Source: Vreelandella arcis
GTDB lineage: Bacteria > Pseudomonadota > Gammaproteobacteria > Pseudomonadales > Halomonadaceae
DNA: 64,000 bases
Assembly (NCBI RefSeq): GCF_900103865.1
Contig: NZ_FNII01000006.1
Location: 62,001 to 126,000 of the forward strand
Reading direction: 5' to 3'
The notes beneath the pieces were generated by a model. The model did not search any database. It was not told where the DNA came from and was given only the letters and a program-made list of their open reading frames with translations. Shown here one piece after another: positions 8,004 to 17,037 of this stretch (positions within the stretch are counted from its first letter, which is position 1; each line of letters opens with the position of its first letter). Both the position numbers and the translations under genes were made by a program.

Positions 8004-9131
8004 TTATGTAAGCAAAATGACATCCTGTTGACAGAAGGAGAAGACAGCCTCATCGCCAATCTCAGGCACTGGCTTGTCTGAGTTGGGTAGGTTTAACAGT
8101 ACCACGCTCAGCCTCGTTGATGAGTAGGGATCGTCGAGTTCCAGGTAGCTGCGGTCGCCACGGAATGAGACAGTCGCGACCTTTGCCTTGCCAACGAACT
8201 CATCTGCCGCGTTGACGGTGGGATTGACGGCGATTCTTTCCGGCCGTACTGCAATGCTTAGGTTTTGGCTTACCTCCGCTGAGTGGTCCGCGTCGCGAGG
8301 GAGGTCCATCGTCCATTGCCCAGCAATTTCTACCCTGATGTTAGACGGATTAACGGCGATGATGCGGGCATCGAAAATATTGCTTGTACCAATGAAGTTG
8401 GCGACAGAGGCTGAGCGTGGACCATCATAGAGTCTGCGTGGCGTGTCGACCTGGGCGATCGCGCCGTCGAACAAGACGGCTACGCGGTCAGAAAGGGCCA
8501 TTGCTTCCTCTTGGTCGTGCGTAACGAAAACAAAGGTAATGCCGACTCGCTTCTGTATAGCACGTAACTCAAGCCCCATTTCGTCGCGCAGTGTCTTGTC
8601 GAGCGCGCCGAGGGGCTCGTCGAGCAGCAGAACAGAAGGGTCCATAACCAGCGCACGGGCGAGTGCCACCCGTTGTTTCTGACCGCCGGATAAATGCTCA
8701 ATGTTGCGTTTTTCAAGGCCACTGAGCTGTGTAAGTTCAATTAACCCATTGATCTTCTGGTTTTTCTCATCAGCCGTCAGGCCAGAGCGCCGAAGCCCGT
8801 AACCGATGTTGTCGATCACATTGAGGTGCGGAAAAAGCGCGTAGTTCTGGAAGACCATGTTGGTGTTACGTTTGTGCGGCGGCACATCGTTGACATGTTC
8901 TCCATTAATGTAGATGTCACCTTCCGTGGGAGTTTCGAATCCGCCGAGCATTTTGAGAAGTGTTGTCTTCCCGCCGCCTGAAGGGCCGAGTAGCGAGAAA
9001 AACTCGCCTTCGCGGATATCGAGATCTACCTGCTTGAGTGCATTATGGTCGCCGTAGCGCTTTGAGACGCCCACGATTCTGATGTGTGCTTGCGAGCTCA
9101 ATCTGAAATCCTCTTGATGAAAACGGTTCAT
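8004..9131 (-). CDS. ABC importer ATPase, spermidine/putrescine type (PotA-like)
   Basis: 375 aa with Walker A GPSGGGKTT, Q-loop FQNYALFPHL, signature LSGGQKQRVALARAL, Walker B VLLLDEPLGALD and H-loop VTHDQEEA, then a C-terminal TOBE domain. It supplies ATP hydrolysis for the two permeases encoded upstream (TAATG overlap with the preceding permease). Last gene of a five-gene leftward operon with permeases, amidase and a binding protein. The frame is intact to its stop although the IS110 right flank begins only about 65 nt beyond. Substrate is inferred only at class level (polyamine-like, cationic or amide compound). Confidence 0.92.
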   Translation of the reverse strand: MNRFHQEDFRLSSQAHIRIVGVSKRYGDHNALKQVDLDIREGEFFSLLGPSGGGKTTLLKMLGGFETPTEGDIYINGEHVNDVPPHKRNTNMVFQNYALFPHLNVIDNIGYGLRRSGLTADEKNQKINGLIELTQLSGLEKRNIEHLSGGQKQRVALARALVMDPSVLLLDEPLGALDKTLRDEMGLELRAIQKRVGITFVFVTHDQEEAMALSDRVAVLFDGAIAQVDTPRRLYDGPRSASVANFIGTSNIFDARIIAVNPSNIRVEIAGQWTMDLPRDADHSAEVSQNLSIAVRPERIAVNPTVNAADEFVGKAKVATVSFRGDRSYLELDDPYSSTRLSVVLLNLPNSDKPVPEIGDEAVFSFCQQDVILLT

Positions 9132-9919
9132 TAGGCTTTACCCCGACGGCGTATTAACTCGCTGGTAACGACAGCAAAGATGCTAAAGCCGAGCATGGCA
9201 CTGCCAAGCGCCAGGATGACGGGGAGTTGTTCGGGAAAGCGGAGTTGATTCCAAATATAGAGTGGCAGGGTGATATCGGAACCCGAGACAAAGAATGCGA
9301 GCATGAATTCGTCTAACGAGATGGTGAAGCACAGGATGAAGCTCGAGATCATGGCGGGCCAGACGATCGGTAAGGTCACCCGGAAGAAGGTCATCCACCA
9401 GTTTTCGCCAAGATCTGCCGAGGCAAGCAATAGGTTCTTGTCGAAGCCACGCAAGCGGGCAGACTGCGTCAGAAATGCAAACGGTAGGGTGAGCAGAACG
9501 TGGGAGACGCCGATCGTGAACAGCGAGAGTGGCACGCCGAGCCCTTCGAAGAAGAGCAGCAGAAAGATGCCGAGAATGATGAAGGGTATGGCAATCGGCG
9601 CTGCGACGATTGCGCTGATGCTGGACTTGCCTTTGATCTCGTAGGTAGTCACGCCGATGGCACAGAATAACCCAAGAACCGTTGAGACAGCACTGACCCC
9701 TACCCCAACGATTAGGCTGTTCCACAGCGCTTCCAAAATCTCAGGGGATTGAAGGAGTTGCTCGTACCATTTCCAGGTAAAGTCTTTTAAGGGCAACGAT
9801 ACATAGATCGAGTCGTTGAACGAAAAGATCGGAATGAACAGGATTGGCAAGTAAAGCACGGCGATATAGCCGAGTGCATAGAGTCCAAGCAGCCAGGAAG
9901 CGGTTGGGCGAGACATCAT
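9131..9919 (-). CDS. ABC importer permease, PotC/YdcV-like
   Basis: 262 aa from ATG at 9919, chosen because a strong GGAGG lies 6 nt upstream and the ATG overlaps the stop of the upstream permease as ATGA; the longer frame to 9949 lacks such a site. Six hydrophobic helices are visible, starting LLGLYALGYIAVLYLPILFIP. The ATPase-contacting EAA loop is SADLGENWWMTFFRVTLPIVWPA. Forms the inner-membrane channel with the partner permease. Its stop shares an A with the start of the ATPase gene. Confidence 0.92.
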   Translation of the reverse strand: MMSRPTASWLLGLYALGYIAVLYLPILFIPIFSFNDSIYVSLPLKDFTWKWYEQLLQSPEILEALWNSLIVGVGVSAVSTVLGLFCAIGVTTYEIKGKSSISAIVAAPIAIPFIILGIFLLLFFEGLGVPLSLFTIGVSHVLLTLPFAFLTQSARLRGFDKNLLLASADLGENWWMTFFRVTLPIVWPAMISSFILCFTISLDEFMLAFFVSGSDITLPLYIWNQLRFPEQLPVILALGSAMLGFSIFAVVTSELIRRRGKA

Positions 9920-10794
9920 TTTACCTCCACCTTGCGGACGCCGAGACACCAGCGAATCAACATCACGGTCAGGGCGATGGCGACGAGCGAAATAAGTGCC
10001 ATCGCACTGCCTTGTGGCCAGTCATTGAGCTTGCCGAACATGGCGAACATCAAGTTGCCGATCATCGTGCCGTTGGTACCACCGACGAGCTGTGGTGTGA
10101 CGTAGTCGCCAACGATAGGGATGAACACCAGGACGCTGGCGGAAAACACGCCAGGTAATGTTAGCGGCCAAGTGACCCGCCAAAAGCGCTGGAGCGCTGT
10201 ATCACCAAGGTCGGCTGCGGCGTCGAGAAGCGTCCGGTCAATGCGTTCCATTGAAAGGAAAATCGGGATGATGGCAAAGGGCGCCCAGGCGTGGGCAAGG
10301 GTAATGATGACCGAGAAGTTGTTGTAGAGAATGAACTCAAGCGGTTGGGTGATCAGCCCGAGGTCAAGCAGCGTCGAATTCACGATGCCGTTGTAACCGA
10401 GGATGAGTTTCCACGAGAAGATGCGAAGCAGGTAGCTCATCCAGAACGGGAGCGTGATCACCATGATCCACAGGAGTTTATGGCGACTTACCTTGAAAGA
10501 TACGTAGTACGCTACCGGATAGGCCGCGACCACCGTTACTAGGCTCGCAAGCAGTGCGATCAACAGGGATTTGGCGAGCAGGTAGGAGAAAATCGGTTCG
10601 CTGAGGAAATTGACATAGTTCGCCAGGGTTGGCGCGTAGACGATTTCCATGTAGTCCTGCGTCCACACGCTGTAGGCGAGCAAGCTGGCTATCGCGAAGC
10701 CGATGATGCCGAGCACGAACACAACGGCAGGCAGGACCAGTAGGATACCTTGACTCGATTTGCTATGCCGCAGGCGACGTAGTGAGCTTATCAT
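9916..10794 (-). CDS. ABC importer permease, PotB/YdcU-like
   Basis: 292 aa, six predicted membrane segments beginning GILLVLPAVVFVLGIIGFAIA. The EAA loop LDAAADLGDTALQRFWRVTWPLTLPG is typical of the spermidine/putrescine and iron permease group. It is flanked by ATGA overlaps on both sides (amidase upstream, second permease downstream), so the five genes are translated as a tight unit. Confidence 0.92.
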   Translation of the reverse strand: MISSLRRLRHSKSSQGILLVLPAVVFVLGIIGFAIASLLAYSVWTQDYMEIVYAPTLANYVNFLSEPIFSYLLAKSLLIALLASLVTVVAAYPVAYYVSFKVSRHKLLWIMVITLPFWMSYLLRIFSWKLILGYNGIVNSTLLDLGLITQPLEFILYNNFSVIITLAHAWAPFAIIPIFLSMERIDRTLLDAAADLGDTALQRFWRVTWPLTLPGVFSASVLVFIPIVGDYVTPQLVGGTNGTMIGNLMFAMFGKLNDWPQGSAMALISLVAIALTVMLIRWCLGVRKVEVK

Positions 10795-12263
10795 TTGCGG
10801 GCCCCGTCAGTTGGTTTATTGGTCCACGGCCCTAGGTCGCGTAGCCGCGCATTCCAGATGTCCGGTGCATGCAGGATATGGGCGAGGGAGAGGATCGTTC
10901 TTTCGTCGTGGCGACGCCCCACAAGCTGCAAGCCGGTGGGAAGGCCATCCTGACCCAGCCCTGATGGAAGCGTAAGGGCGGGCAGTCGGCCAAAGAGGTT
11001 GAAGGGGAATGTCATGTCGAACGTAATGGATTTCCCCTCTGTATCGCATCCATTGAAATCAAACTCGCTCTTACCCAATGGTGTCGCTGTCCTTGGCATC
11101 GTCGGGCATGCGAGCACGTCGTAGCTTTCAAAGAGGCGAACCATGGTCTGCCATTCCCGGCTCACCATCATCTCGGTATCCACGAGATCAGCGGCGGAAA
11201 GCGAACGTCCGATGTCAAAGAAGTGAAGGAGGGTGGGGTCGAGCACATCGCGATGCGCGGATTCCAGGTGGCCGTAATATTGGTAGATTCGTGCGGAGAA
11301 CAGCTTGTAGCCAGCGTCATAAAGCGCCTCGGAGAGGCCTAAATCCACCGTCTCGACCACCGCGCCCGCTTCTTCGAGCCGCTTGGTGGCAGCCCGGGCA
11401 TTGTCCATAACGTCCGACTCAACCGAGAGAAAGCCTAGATCTGGCGAGAAGGCGACGCGCACCCCAGCTAGGTCCGATGCTAAGGGGGCGTCGCAGGCGG
11501 TGGACGCTGGCAGGGATATCGGGTCCCGGTCGTCAGGACCTGCGGTTACATGCAAGAACGCCACGATATCATCGACACTGCGGGCAAGGGGGCCGTGGTG
11601 CGCGATGGGGTCGTAGAGGCTTGGCATGAGCGCAAATGGAATGCGACCGAGCGCCGGCTTGAGCCCCAGAACCCCGCAAAAGCAGGCAGGGATGCGCACC
11701 GAGCCGCCCATGTCCGAGCCTTCAGCCAACGGTACGCAACCTGTCGCCACCGCCACGGCCGATCCGCCTGACGAGCCTCCGCTGCTGCGCGAAGGATCCC
11801 ATGGATTACATGTCGACCCGGTTAGTGGGCTGTCGGTAACGCTGGCATTGGCGAACTCGGACGTTGTCGTTTTGCCGACAATGATGGCACCCGCCGCCCG
11901 TAGGCGCTCGACCACAATGGCGTCATGCTCGGGGATATTGTCAGCGAAAAGACGCGAGCCCATCGCGGTTCGCAAGCCCGCCGTAGGGGTTAGATCTTTG
12001 ATAGCGACTGGTACGCCATCAAGTGGCCCTAGCGGTACACCGGCTGAAAAGCGTGTTTCAGAGTGTTGAGCATCGCGCATGGCGCGCTCTTCATCGAGCG
12101 CACAGAACGCATTGAGGTGAGGGTCGACGGCTGCGATTCGTGAAAAGCTCGCGGCTACTGCCTCGCAGGGCGATAGCTCGCCGCTGCGAAACAGAACACT
12201 GAGCTCGACGGCGGACAACCAGTTGATGTCGCTGGTGGTAGCTTCCATAGTTTGTCTAAGCAC
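10791..12263 (-). CDS. Amidase-signature family hydrolase
   Basis: 490 aa from a GTG at 12263 (GAGGA about 13 nt upstream); an ATG five codons in (12248) is an alternative start. The Ser-cisSer-Lys triad is visible: Lys in VAIKDLTPTAG, cis-Ser in SSGGSSGGSAVAVATG and the nucleophile in EGSDMGGSVRIPA. Cytoplasmic, no signal peptide. Enzymes of this family hydrolyse amide bonds to a carboxylate and ammonia or amine. Embedded between the binding protein and the permeases, it probably acts on the imported compound or on a derivative of it. Nearest named relatives (GatA, indoleacetamide hydrolase, aryl-acylamidase) cannot be separated by eye; absence of gatB/gatC argues against GatA. Confidence 0.9.
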   Translation of the reverse strand: MLRQTMEATTSDINWLSAVELSVLFRSGELSPCEAVAASFSRIAAVDPHLNAFCALDEERAMRDAQHSETRFSAGVPLGPLDGVPVAIKDLTPTAGLRTAMGSRLFADNIPEHDAIVVERLRAAGAIIVGKTTTSEFANASVTDSPLTGSTCNPWDPSRSSGGSSGGSAVAVATGCVPLAEGSDMGGSVRIPACFCGVLGLKPALGRIPFALMPSLYDPIAHHGPLARSVDDIVAFLHVTAGPDDRDPISLPASTACDAPLASDLAGVRVAFSPDLGFLSVESDVMDNARAATKRLEEAGAVVETVDLGLSEALYDAGYKLFSARIYQYYGHLESAHRDVLDPTLLHFFDIGRSLSAADLVDTEMMVSREWQTMVRLFESYDVLACPTMPRTATPLGKSEFDFNGCDTEGKSITFDMTFPFNLFGRLPALTLPSGLGQDGLPTGLQLVGRRHDERTILSLAHILHAPDIWNARLRDLGPWTNKPTDGARK

Positions 12264-12310
12264 GCTGAATAAATATCCTCGGCTGGCGGTTTATACCAAA
12301 CCGAAAAGAC

Positions 12311-13432
12311 TTAGAAGCCTGCCTTCACCTCTTCAATCATTCTGGAGTATTTTTCGCGTATACGTCCTTCTATTTCCTCGTAAAAGACTCCTTTGTTGAG
12401 ATTGCCGATCGGATCATCAAGACCGAGTTCGACTAAACGCTGGGACGAGACCAAATCAAACGAATTCTTGTTCGAGTGCCCGTAACCGATCTCCTCAATG
12501 AGATGTTGGCCTGCTTCCGGAGCGATCCAGGCGTTCATATAGTCGTAGACTTCTTCGTCGGAGGCATTGCCCTGCGTAGTGTGTACAACGCCGTCCAGCC
12601 AAGTGAGCATGCCTTCTTTGGGCTGCATGTAGGCGACGGGTATACCTTGCTTCTTGAGAGAATTAACAGAAGTATTCCAGCCGACGGCGGCAACGAGTGC
12701 ACCAGAGGCAAGGCCTTGCTCCATATCGGTGATGCTCGACCAATAGTTACGTAGGTTTTCATGCTGCCGCTTGAGCAGCTGCTTGACCTCGGCAATCTCT
12801 TCATCAGTCATTGCAAAGATATTATCGACGTCTAATTGGAGTGCGGCAGGTAGGACGAGGTCTTCAAGGACCGTGCTTGCCGCGACGCGGCCACGGTACT
12901 TCGGATTAGAAAGCAACGCCCAACTGGGGTCTTCGACGTCTTCAGGGTCAACGAGATCGGTGCGATAAATAATCGAGGCGTTACCCCAACCGGTGGGGCA
13001 AATGAACGTTTCATCACCTTCCGAAACGCCTTTCAAGTTCTTCACCACGTCGAAAAGGTTCTCCCAATTCGGCAGGCGCGATGTATCAATCGGCTTAATC
13101 AACCCTGCGTCACGCCAGCGGCCTACAGAGGATGTGTTTGGGTGGGCGGTGTCAGTGGTGAAGCCACCACGTAGTTTCTGCAGAGCATCTTCGTCGTCGG
13201 ACATGAAAGAGGCATCAGGAAGGCTGCCATATTTCGCTATATAACCAGGGATGAGCCCTTCCACGTGATAGTTGGTATAGGTCATGACGCTAAGGTTGGT
13301 TTGTTGCGCCATGGCCGGGCGAATCCCCATTGGGAGGCTGATACTCGCCAAGCCCAGGGCCGCCATGCTTGCGTTGAAGCGCCGACGGCTAGGATCAAAG
13401 GAATGCCGGGGAAGAGAAATCCTGCGTTTCAT
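12311..13432 (-). CDS. Periplasmic substrate-binding protein, PotD-like, Tat-exported
   Basis: 373 aa. The N-terminus carries a twin-arginine signal (SRRRFNASMAALGLASISLP) with cleavage near AMAQQ. The body belongs to the bacterial extracellular solute-binding class 1/PotD group (LSVMTYTNYHVEGLIPGYIAKYG, WGNASIIYRTDLV, VAAVGWNTSVNSLKKQGIPVAYMQPKEG). First gene of the leftward importer-amidase operon; 47 nt separate it from the amidase. Tat export means it folds before secretion. Ligand unknown: the sequence alone does not prove polyamine specificity. Confidence 0.9.
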   Translation of the reverse strand: MKRRISLPRHSFDPSRRRFNASMAALGLASISLPMGIRPAMAQQTNLSVMTYTNYHVEGLIPGYIAKYGSLPDASFMSDDEDALQKLRGGFTTDTAHPNTSSVGRWRDAGLIKPIDTSRLPNWENLFDVVKNLKGVSEGDETFICPTGWGNASIIYRTDLVDPEDVEDPSWALLSNPKYRGRVAASTVLEDLVLPAALQLDVDNIFAMTDEEIAEVKQLLKRQHENLRNYWSSITDMEQGLASGALVAAVGWNTSVNSLKKQGIPVAYMQPKEGMLTWLDGVVHTTQGNASDEEVYDYMNAWIAPEAGQHLIEEIGYGHSNKNSFDLVSSQRLVELGLDDPIGNLNKGVFYEEIEGRIREKYSRMIEEVKAGF

Positions 13433-13998
13433 AACCTATGCCTCTTAGTTTTTAGCGTTCGGAGAGTGCTGCTGAGCCCGGTGAGGGATCTTTTTTTGAA
13501 TAAGCGGAATGTTCTTGTTGACGGAATGTTATTTGAACAGGCCTGATATAGAAAATATATTTACCACTTGAAGGCTATCAAGTAATTATAGTTACCGGGT
13601 TGGGCGCAAATTATCAACGCTGTTGAACCTGCGGAGAAACTTGATGAAAAACCACTACATAGCGCGAGGCGTCTAAACGTCGTTGATATTTGACCGTCTG
13701 GTCAACAAGAAGTCTATGTGTGAATCGATTTTTATTAACAGGCTTACTATCTTGGGATTGCAGTCGGTTTTAAGCCAGTTTGAACTCTGTTAGGTGGGCA
13801 GGGTGATTCTGCAACGTTTTGAGGGCCGTTAGAGTTAAAATAACATGCTGATTTTTAAGATATAAGATTACCGCGTTTTCAATAAAAGCCAGAATGGCTG
13901 AAAAAAGTTCTTGACGTATAGTGGGTGTTGGTCAATATAGTTACCACAGGCGCGGCAGTGATTGCTGTAAATAGTGTAACTACAAGGTTAGCTGACCA
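13433..13998. promoter_or_regulatory. Divergent intergenic region with inverted repeats and a candidate promoter
   Basis: 566 bp, AT-rich, no credible gene. It holds a 16-nt palindrome TTGACC-GTCT-GGTCAA at 13690-13705. The motif TATAGTTACC occurs at 13587-13596 and 13936-13945, with the inverted GTAACTA at 13976-13982. A candidate promoter for the rightward hpsN-like gene has TTGACG at 13911-13916 and TATAGT or AATATA at 13934-13941, so the second TAGTTACC copy overlaps its -10. The repeated motif could be the operator of the XRE-cupin regulator downstream; the 13690 palindrome could serve either operon. All regulator assignments are inference. Confidence 0.45.
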
Positions 13999-15321
13999 AT
14001 GACAGATACTCGATCCTATAATGTACAGAAAACGCGTTTCTTGAAGTCCGCAAAAGAGAAGGATGCGACCGCTGAGAAAAGCTTATATGAAACGGTAGAT
14101 AGCATCATCAAAGAAGTACGTGCGCGAGGGGACGAGGCAGTAAGCGAATATTCAAAAAAATTCGATAATGTGGATCTCAAGGTAACAAAAGTAAGTGCTA
14201 GTGAAATTGAGAAAGCGCTGGAAAGTTTTGACGAGCAGACTTTAAAAGATAGCAAATTTGCTATTGAGCAAGTGAAGAATTTTGCTGAGGCTCAATACGC
14301 TACAATGCAACCGCTAGAGATTGAGACTTTAAAAGGGGTGCATTTGGGGCATCGTATCATCCCCATTGAAACGGTTGGATGTTACGTCCCTGGAGGGCGC
14401 TATCCAATTTACTCGGCTCCTATCATGTCAATCGTACCTGCCGTCGTTGCGGGCTGTAAAAATATCATTGCTTGCCTTCCGCCATCTGCACATGAGCAAA
14501 TGTATGCGTTATGCCATTTAGCGGGGGCCACGAGTATTTATCGGATTGGTGGGGCTCAAGCCATTGCGGCTATGGCCTATGGTACTGAAACAGTGCCCGC
14601 AGTCGATAAAATTGTTGGACCAGGCAATGCGTTTGTTAATGAAGCCAAGCGCCAGGTCTTTGGAAAAGTAGGTATTGATGCGTTAGCGGGTCCCAGTGAA
14701 ATTTTTACCATTGCTGATGAAAGCGCAAACCCTATCGTTATTGCAGCAGATCTTTTAGCCCAAGCAGAACACGATGTTCATACGCGTGTTGGTCTTGCGG
14801 TGACCTCGGAAGACATCGCGAATAAAACATTGCTGGAAATTGAGCGCCAATTGGGGAATCTTTCCACTGCGGAAACGGCTGGTAAAGCGTGGGAGGATCA
14901 GGGTGAAATCGTCATTTGTGAAGATGAGGAATCACTCGTTGAATTTGCCAACTACATGGCAACAGAGCATCTACAAGTCCATACAAAAGACCCGCACGCG
15001 CTGATTCCCAAACTTAAAAATTATGGTTCACTATTTATTGGTGAAAACGCCAGTGTTGTTTATTCCGATAAATGTTGTGGCACTAACCATACGCTTCCCA
15101 CCATGGCAGCCGCTAGATATACCGGGGGCCTTTGGGTAGGCAGCTACGTGAAAACCTGCACCCACCAATGGATGGAAGAAGAAGGGATTCGTAAGGTTGC
15201 CCCGCGCGCTGTTCGACAGAGTTTAACCGAGGGGATGGAAGGGCATGCGCGAGCAGCTGCCTTACGACTTTTCCCATCGGAAATTAATCAAATCACCTCG
15301 GGAGATTTTCCGAAGATTTGA
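13999..15321 (+). CDS. hpsN: HisD-family dehydrogenase, probable sulfopropanediol 3-dehydrogenase
   Basis: 440 aa, full length for the HisD superfamily. Motifs: GCYVPGGRYPIYSAPIMSI, IGGAQAIAAMAYGTETVP, KIVGPGNAFVNEAKRQV, LLAQAEHDVHT, the catalytic ATEHLQVHT and CCGTNHTLPT. It lacks the his operon context and is followed by a complete TRAP transporter. That pairing, and the WVGSYVKTCTHQWM ending, fit HpsN, which oxidises (R)-2,3-dihydroxypropane-1-sulfonate to sulfolactate with NAD. True histidinol dehydrogenase for histidine synthesis is less likely here. Partner genes hpsO and hpsP are not seen. Gene and neighbours are AT-richer than the flanking DNA, suggesting transfer. AAGG precedes the ATG. 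Confidence 0.7.
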   Translation: MTDTRSYNVQKTRFLKSAKEKDATAEKSLYETVDSIIKEVRARGDEAVSEYSKKFDNVDLKVTKVSASEIEKALESFDEQTLKDSKFAIEQVKNFAEAQYATMQPLEIETLKGVHLGHRIIPIETVGCYVPGGRYPIYSAPIMSIVPAVVAGCKNIIACLPPSAHEQMYALCHLAGATSIYRIGGAQAIAAMAYGTETVPAVDKIVGPGNAFVNEAKRQVFGKVGIDALAGPSEIFTIADESANPIVIAADLLAQAEHDVHTRVGLAVTSEDIANKTLLEIERQLGNLSTAETAGKAWEDQGEIVICEDEESLVEFANYMATEHLQVHTKDPHALIPKLKNYGSLFIGENASVVYSDKCCGTNHTLPTMAAARYTGGLWVGSYVKTCTHQWMEEEGIRKVAPRAVRQSLTEGMEGHARAAALRLFPSEINQITSGDFPKI

Positions 15322-15380
15322 AGCAGTAGATCAAAAGGAAACTGTAAGTAACAAGATTTATAAAACCAAAAGGTGAAAAA

Positions 15381-16397
15381 ATGATTCAACTACGACACTC
15401 AACAATTGCGGCTACGGCCATTCTGCTTGGTTTCTATACGGCGACGGCTGTCGCCGCAGACTATAATTTGGAAATTGGTGTGCTCGAATCACCAACAGGT
15501 GCGAACACACTGGGATGGAAAGCATTCGAGCAGTACGTTGAAAGTAACAGTGATGGTCGTATCGAAATTGATATCCTTCCGTCTGGCCAACTGGGTAATA
15601 CAGAGGGGTTACTTGAAGGTCTTCAGCTAGGCATTCATAAAATGGCCCAAGGTGATGAGTCCATCACCGGTGCCTACAAACCAATGATGGCCTGGTTTGC
15701 TCCTTACCTTTTCCAAAATGAACTTTCAATGAAGAAGTTCTTTGAAAGTGACACCTATGCTGATTTAAATGAGCAAATGGCAGAAGATATGGGTGTTAGG
15801 TCTTTAGCAGCGACCCCATACGGTTTTTACAACTTCATTAATAGTTCTCACCCCATTGAAACGTTGGAAGACCTTGAAGGGCTCAAGCTGAGAACGTTGC
15901 CTAATAGCCAAATAACGATTAAAACGTGGGATGCCTTAGGTGCTTCAGCTACTCCTGTCCCTTGGGCGGAAATTTATACCTCCATCAATACAGGGGTTAT
16001 TGACGGGTTAGGCCACACGCCTGGGATTATGATTGATCAACGCTATGATGAAGTGGCCCAGTATGTGACGCTTGATAATAGTATGGGTGTCGCTAATTTA
16101 TACTTGATCAATGAAGATTTTTACCAGTCGCTACCCGACGACTTGCAAAATGTATTGACGCAAGGTGCTGAGATCGGTGCAAATGTGGAATTCGGCTTGG
16201 CGACTTATCGCAATAGAGTCGAATCTCTAAATGCACTCAAAGAAAACGGTGTTGAAGTTTATACACTGCCAGATGCAGAGCGCGAGCGCTTTCGTGAGCA
16301 GGCTCAAGAAGCGGTTATTCCGTGGCTCAAAGAGGAGTCTGGAGAAGAAAACGTTGATGCAGTCTTGGCAGAAATCGAAAGAATCGAAGCCGAGTAA
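15381..16397 (+). CDS. TRAP transporter substrate-binding protein (DctP family)
   Basis: 338 aa with signal peptide (TIAATAILLGFYTATAVAADY). The DctP fold is recognisable: GVLESPTGANTLGWKAFEQYVESNSDGRIEIDILPSGQLG, then LKLRTLPNSQITIKTWDALGASATPVPWAEIYTSINTGVIDGL, which includes the conserved arginine that binds a carboxylate or similar anion. It delivers ligand from the periplasm to the DctQ-DctM membrane unit. It lies 59 nt after the dehydrogenase and is followed by a strong hairpin, a common arrangement that raises binding-protein output relative to the membrane subunits. A sulfonate ligand is inferred from the neighbour. Confidence 0.9.
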   Translation: MIQLRHSTIAATAILLGFYTATAVAADYNLEIGVLESPTGANTLGWKAFEQYVESNSDGRIEIDILPSGQLGNTEGLLEGLQLGIHKMAQGDESITGAYKPMMAWFAPYLFQNELSMKKFFESDTYADLNEQMAEDMGVRSLAATPYGFYNFINSSHPIETLEDLEGLKLRTLPNSQITIKTWDALGASATPVPWAEIYTSINTGVIDGLGHTPGIMIDQRYDEVAQYVTLDNSMGVANLYLINEDFYQSLPDDLQNVLTQGAEIGANVEFGLATYRNRVESLNALKENGVEVYTLPDAERERFREQAQEAVIPWLKEESGEENVDAVLAEIERIEAE

Positions 16398-16412
16398 CAT
16401 TTAAATTTTTGG

Positions 16413-16439
16413 GCTGGCTACATTATATTTGTAGCCAGC
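16413..16439 (+). terminator. Hairpin between dctP and dctQ, attenuator or partial terminator
   Basis: Perfect 9-bp stem GCTGGCTAC (16413-16421) / GTAGCCAGC (16431-16439) with a 9-nt AT loop, followed by TTCATTTTTAT. It sits 15 nt after the dctP stop and 127 nt before dctQ, so it can lower read-through or protect the dctP mRNA 3' end. Confidence 0.75.
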
Positions 16440-16566
16440 TTCATTTTTATTTGATCGAAAAAGTTAAAAAATAACACCATGAGTAGCAAGGTGTTGTTGT
16501 TAATGGGGTGGGGTCAAGATGATGGTTGATAATTATAACGTTTTTAACGTAGAGAGCTAGTTTGAT

Positions 16567-17037
16567 ATGAAAAATATAGTGCTATATGTTGATAATGCAA
16601 TAAAGGGAGCAGTCGCTGTTTCCATATTCCTAATTATGGCTATTATATGTTTTCAGGTTTTTTTTAGGTTTGTATTGAATAATGCGCAGCCTTGGCCTGA
16701 GGAGGCCTCACGTTTTCTAATGATCTGGTCTCTCTTTATAGGAGGGGCATATGCATTTCTTGAAAAAGATCATGCTAGTATTACTTTTCTATCAAAAAGA
16801 TTTCCTCCAAAGCTTTCTGCTTTCATTGAAATACTAAATAACGTTCTTATTATTTTATTTTTGGCGGCTATTATCTATGGCGGCCTCCAGCAAATGATAC
16901 GTTTAGGAGGGCATACGACAGGGGCTTTGGGTATTTCACGCGCAATACCTTATGCGGCTATACCTGTCAGCGGCATGATATATGTCTTATTTGCTATCCG
17001 CCTGATTTTAAAAATTCTTAGTGGGAGGTCGTCGTAA
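16567..17037 (+). CDS. TRAP transporter small membrane subunit (DctQ family)
   Basis: 156 aa with four hydrophobic segments (AVSIFLIMAIICFQVFFRFV; FLMIWSLFIGGAYAFLE; ILNNVLIILFLAAIIYGG; IPVSGMIYVLFAIRLIL) and the family motif WPEEASRFLMIW. Pairs with DctM for Na+-coupled import. Its TAA shares an A with the DctM ATG, so the two are translationally coupled. Strongly AT-rich codon use compared with genes on either side of the island. Confidence 0.92.
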   Translation: MKNIVLYVDNAIKGAVAVSIFLIMAIICFQVFFRFVLNNAQPWPEEASRFLMIWSLFIGGAYAFLEKDHASITFLSKRFPPKLSAFIEILNNVLIILFLAAIIYGGLQQMIRLGGHTTGALGISRAIPYAAIPVSGMIYVLFAIRLILKILSGRSS

